A stretch of DNA of 23,565 nucleotides. Source: Leptolyngbyaceae cyanobacterium CSSed165cm_216 (GTDB lineage Bacteria; Cyanobacteriota; Cyanobacteriia; Phormidesmidales; Phormidesmidaceae). Both the position numbers and the translations under genes were made by a program. The stretch lies in assembly GCA_007135385.1 (NCBI GenBank), contig SLIY01000321.1:1-23565 (forward strand), written 5' to 3'. The notes beneath the pieces are model-generated. The model was given only the letters and a program-made list of their open reading frames with translations. It made no database searches and was not told the DNA's origin. Positions 23,195 through 23,565 of this stretch are shown piece by piece (positions within the stretch are counted from its first letter, which is position 1; the number at the start of each line of letters is the position of its first letter).

Positions 23195-23565
23195 GGCTGA
23201 TCTCCTCAGAAAATCCTGTGTGTAAAAAATCCCACTCTCAATTGTACGGGGCTAGGGCATCAATTGGTCTTGGGACTTTATCGGACCGACCCAATCGATC
23301 ATCCCAGGGCTGATGGGTCAAGGCCCAAAAAATTGAGTTTCCCCTTAAAACAAGGCCACAGATCAATAGCCGGTCAATAGCCGGTGATCAGGCCGTCTTG
23401 TCAAGGTGAGCTTTGACCTGAGTAGGATACATTAGCAGCCCACCCATCTGCACAAAACCTTATAGACCCTGCCTTTGGGCCGCAATGCACCACGCGACTA
23501 TAGTTATGCTGCGTCATGAATAGGGCATGAAATAGGATAAGTGTCTTGCCCACGGTTACCTATTG
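23195..23565. other. region upstream of ccmK4
   Basis: No gene was seen in these 371 bases on either strand. The region holds a TACAAT box (23241-23246, minus strand) for ccmK4, a tandem repeat (23363-23384), and a plus-strand TATAGT box (within 23495-23510) that may serve a gene beyond the window. Confidence 0.45.
23363..23384. repeat. 11-bp tandem repeat
   Basis: TCAATAGCCGG occurs twice in tandem (23363-23373 and 23374-23384), directly followed by the palindrome TGATCA. It lies about 170 bases before ccmK4. It could be a simple slippage product or a double protein-binding site. Confidence 0.6.

Overview
This window is a piece of cyanobacterial chromosome. The evidence is a CcmK-type carboxysome shell protein, the cyanobacterial divisome protein Ftn2/ZipN, a NarM-type nitrate reductase-associated protein, the cyanobacteria-restricted DUF3038/DUF4335 gene pair, and about twenty copies of the HIP1 octamer GCGATCGC found by eye in 23.5 kb (for example at 2242-2249 and 2296-2303). 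Base composition is moderately GC-rich. A Leptolyngbya/Nodosilinea-like filamentous organism is a guess only.

Layout. (1) 3-5290, minus strand: pdhA, a 217-bp gap, pdhB, secD, secF and a small two-helix membrane protein, all read leftwards. They cover the E1 component of pyruvate dehydrogenase and the SecDF translocation motor. (2) 5742-11510, plus strand: ftn2/zipN, then a tight three-gene set of DUF3038, DUF4335 and an OmpA-like membrane protein. (3) 11740-13826, plus strand: fmt and a YhhQ/VUT-family queuosine-precursor transporter. (4) 13898-16904, minus strand: an ABC ATPase and MCE-domain protein of the Mla/TGD lipid-transport type, then narM, then the decayed end of an AAA-like ATPase gene. 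(5) 17264-18667, plus strand: a membrane-anchored YvcK/CofD-like protein. (6) 18702-20635, minus strand: two very small proteins and a TonB-like protein, separated by an AT-rich 505-bp intergenic stretch rich in dyads. (7) 20881-22653, plus strand: a large metallophosphoesterase. (8) 22847-23194, minus strand: a CcmK4-like shell protein without an adjacent ccmK3.

Most genes are conserved housekeeping genes, and I found no phage, IS element, CRISPR array, tRNA or rRNA. The least explained part is the Ftn2-DUF3038-DUF4335-OmpA-like block. Three of its four products are predicted single-pass membrane proteins with large periplasmic or cytoplasmic parts. The DUF4335 protein carries a clear internal duplication, and the OmpA-like domain lacks both residues that normally bind diaminopimelate. 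This could be an envelope or division-linked complex, but that is inference from neighbourhood and topology. The second most interesting spot is the AT-rich intergenic stretch at 19285-19789, with a Fur-box-like dyad in front of a 60-residue unknown protein and a competing-hairpin structure behind the TonB-like gene.
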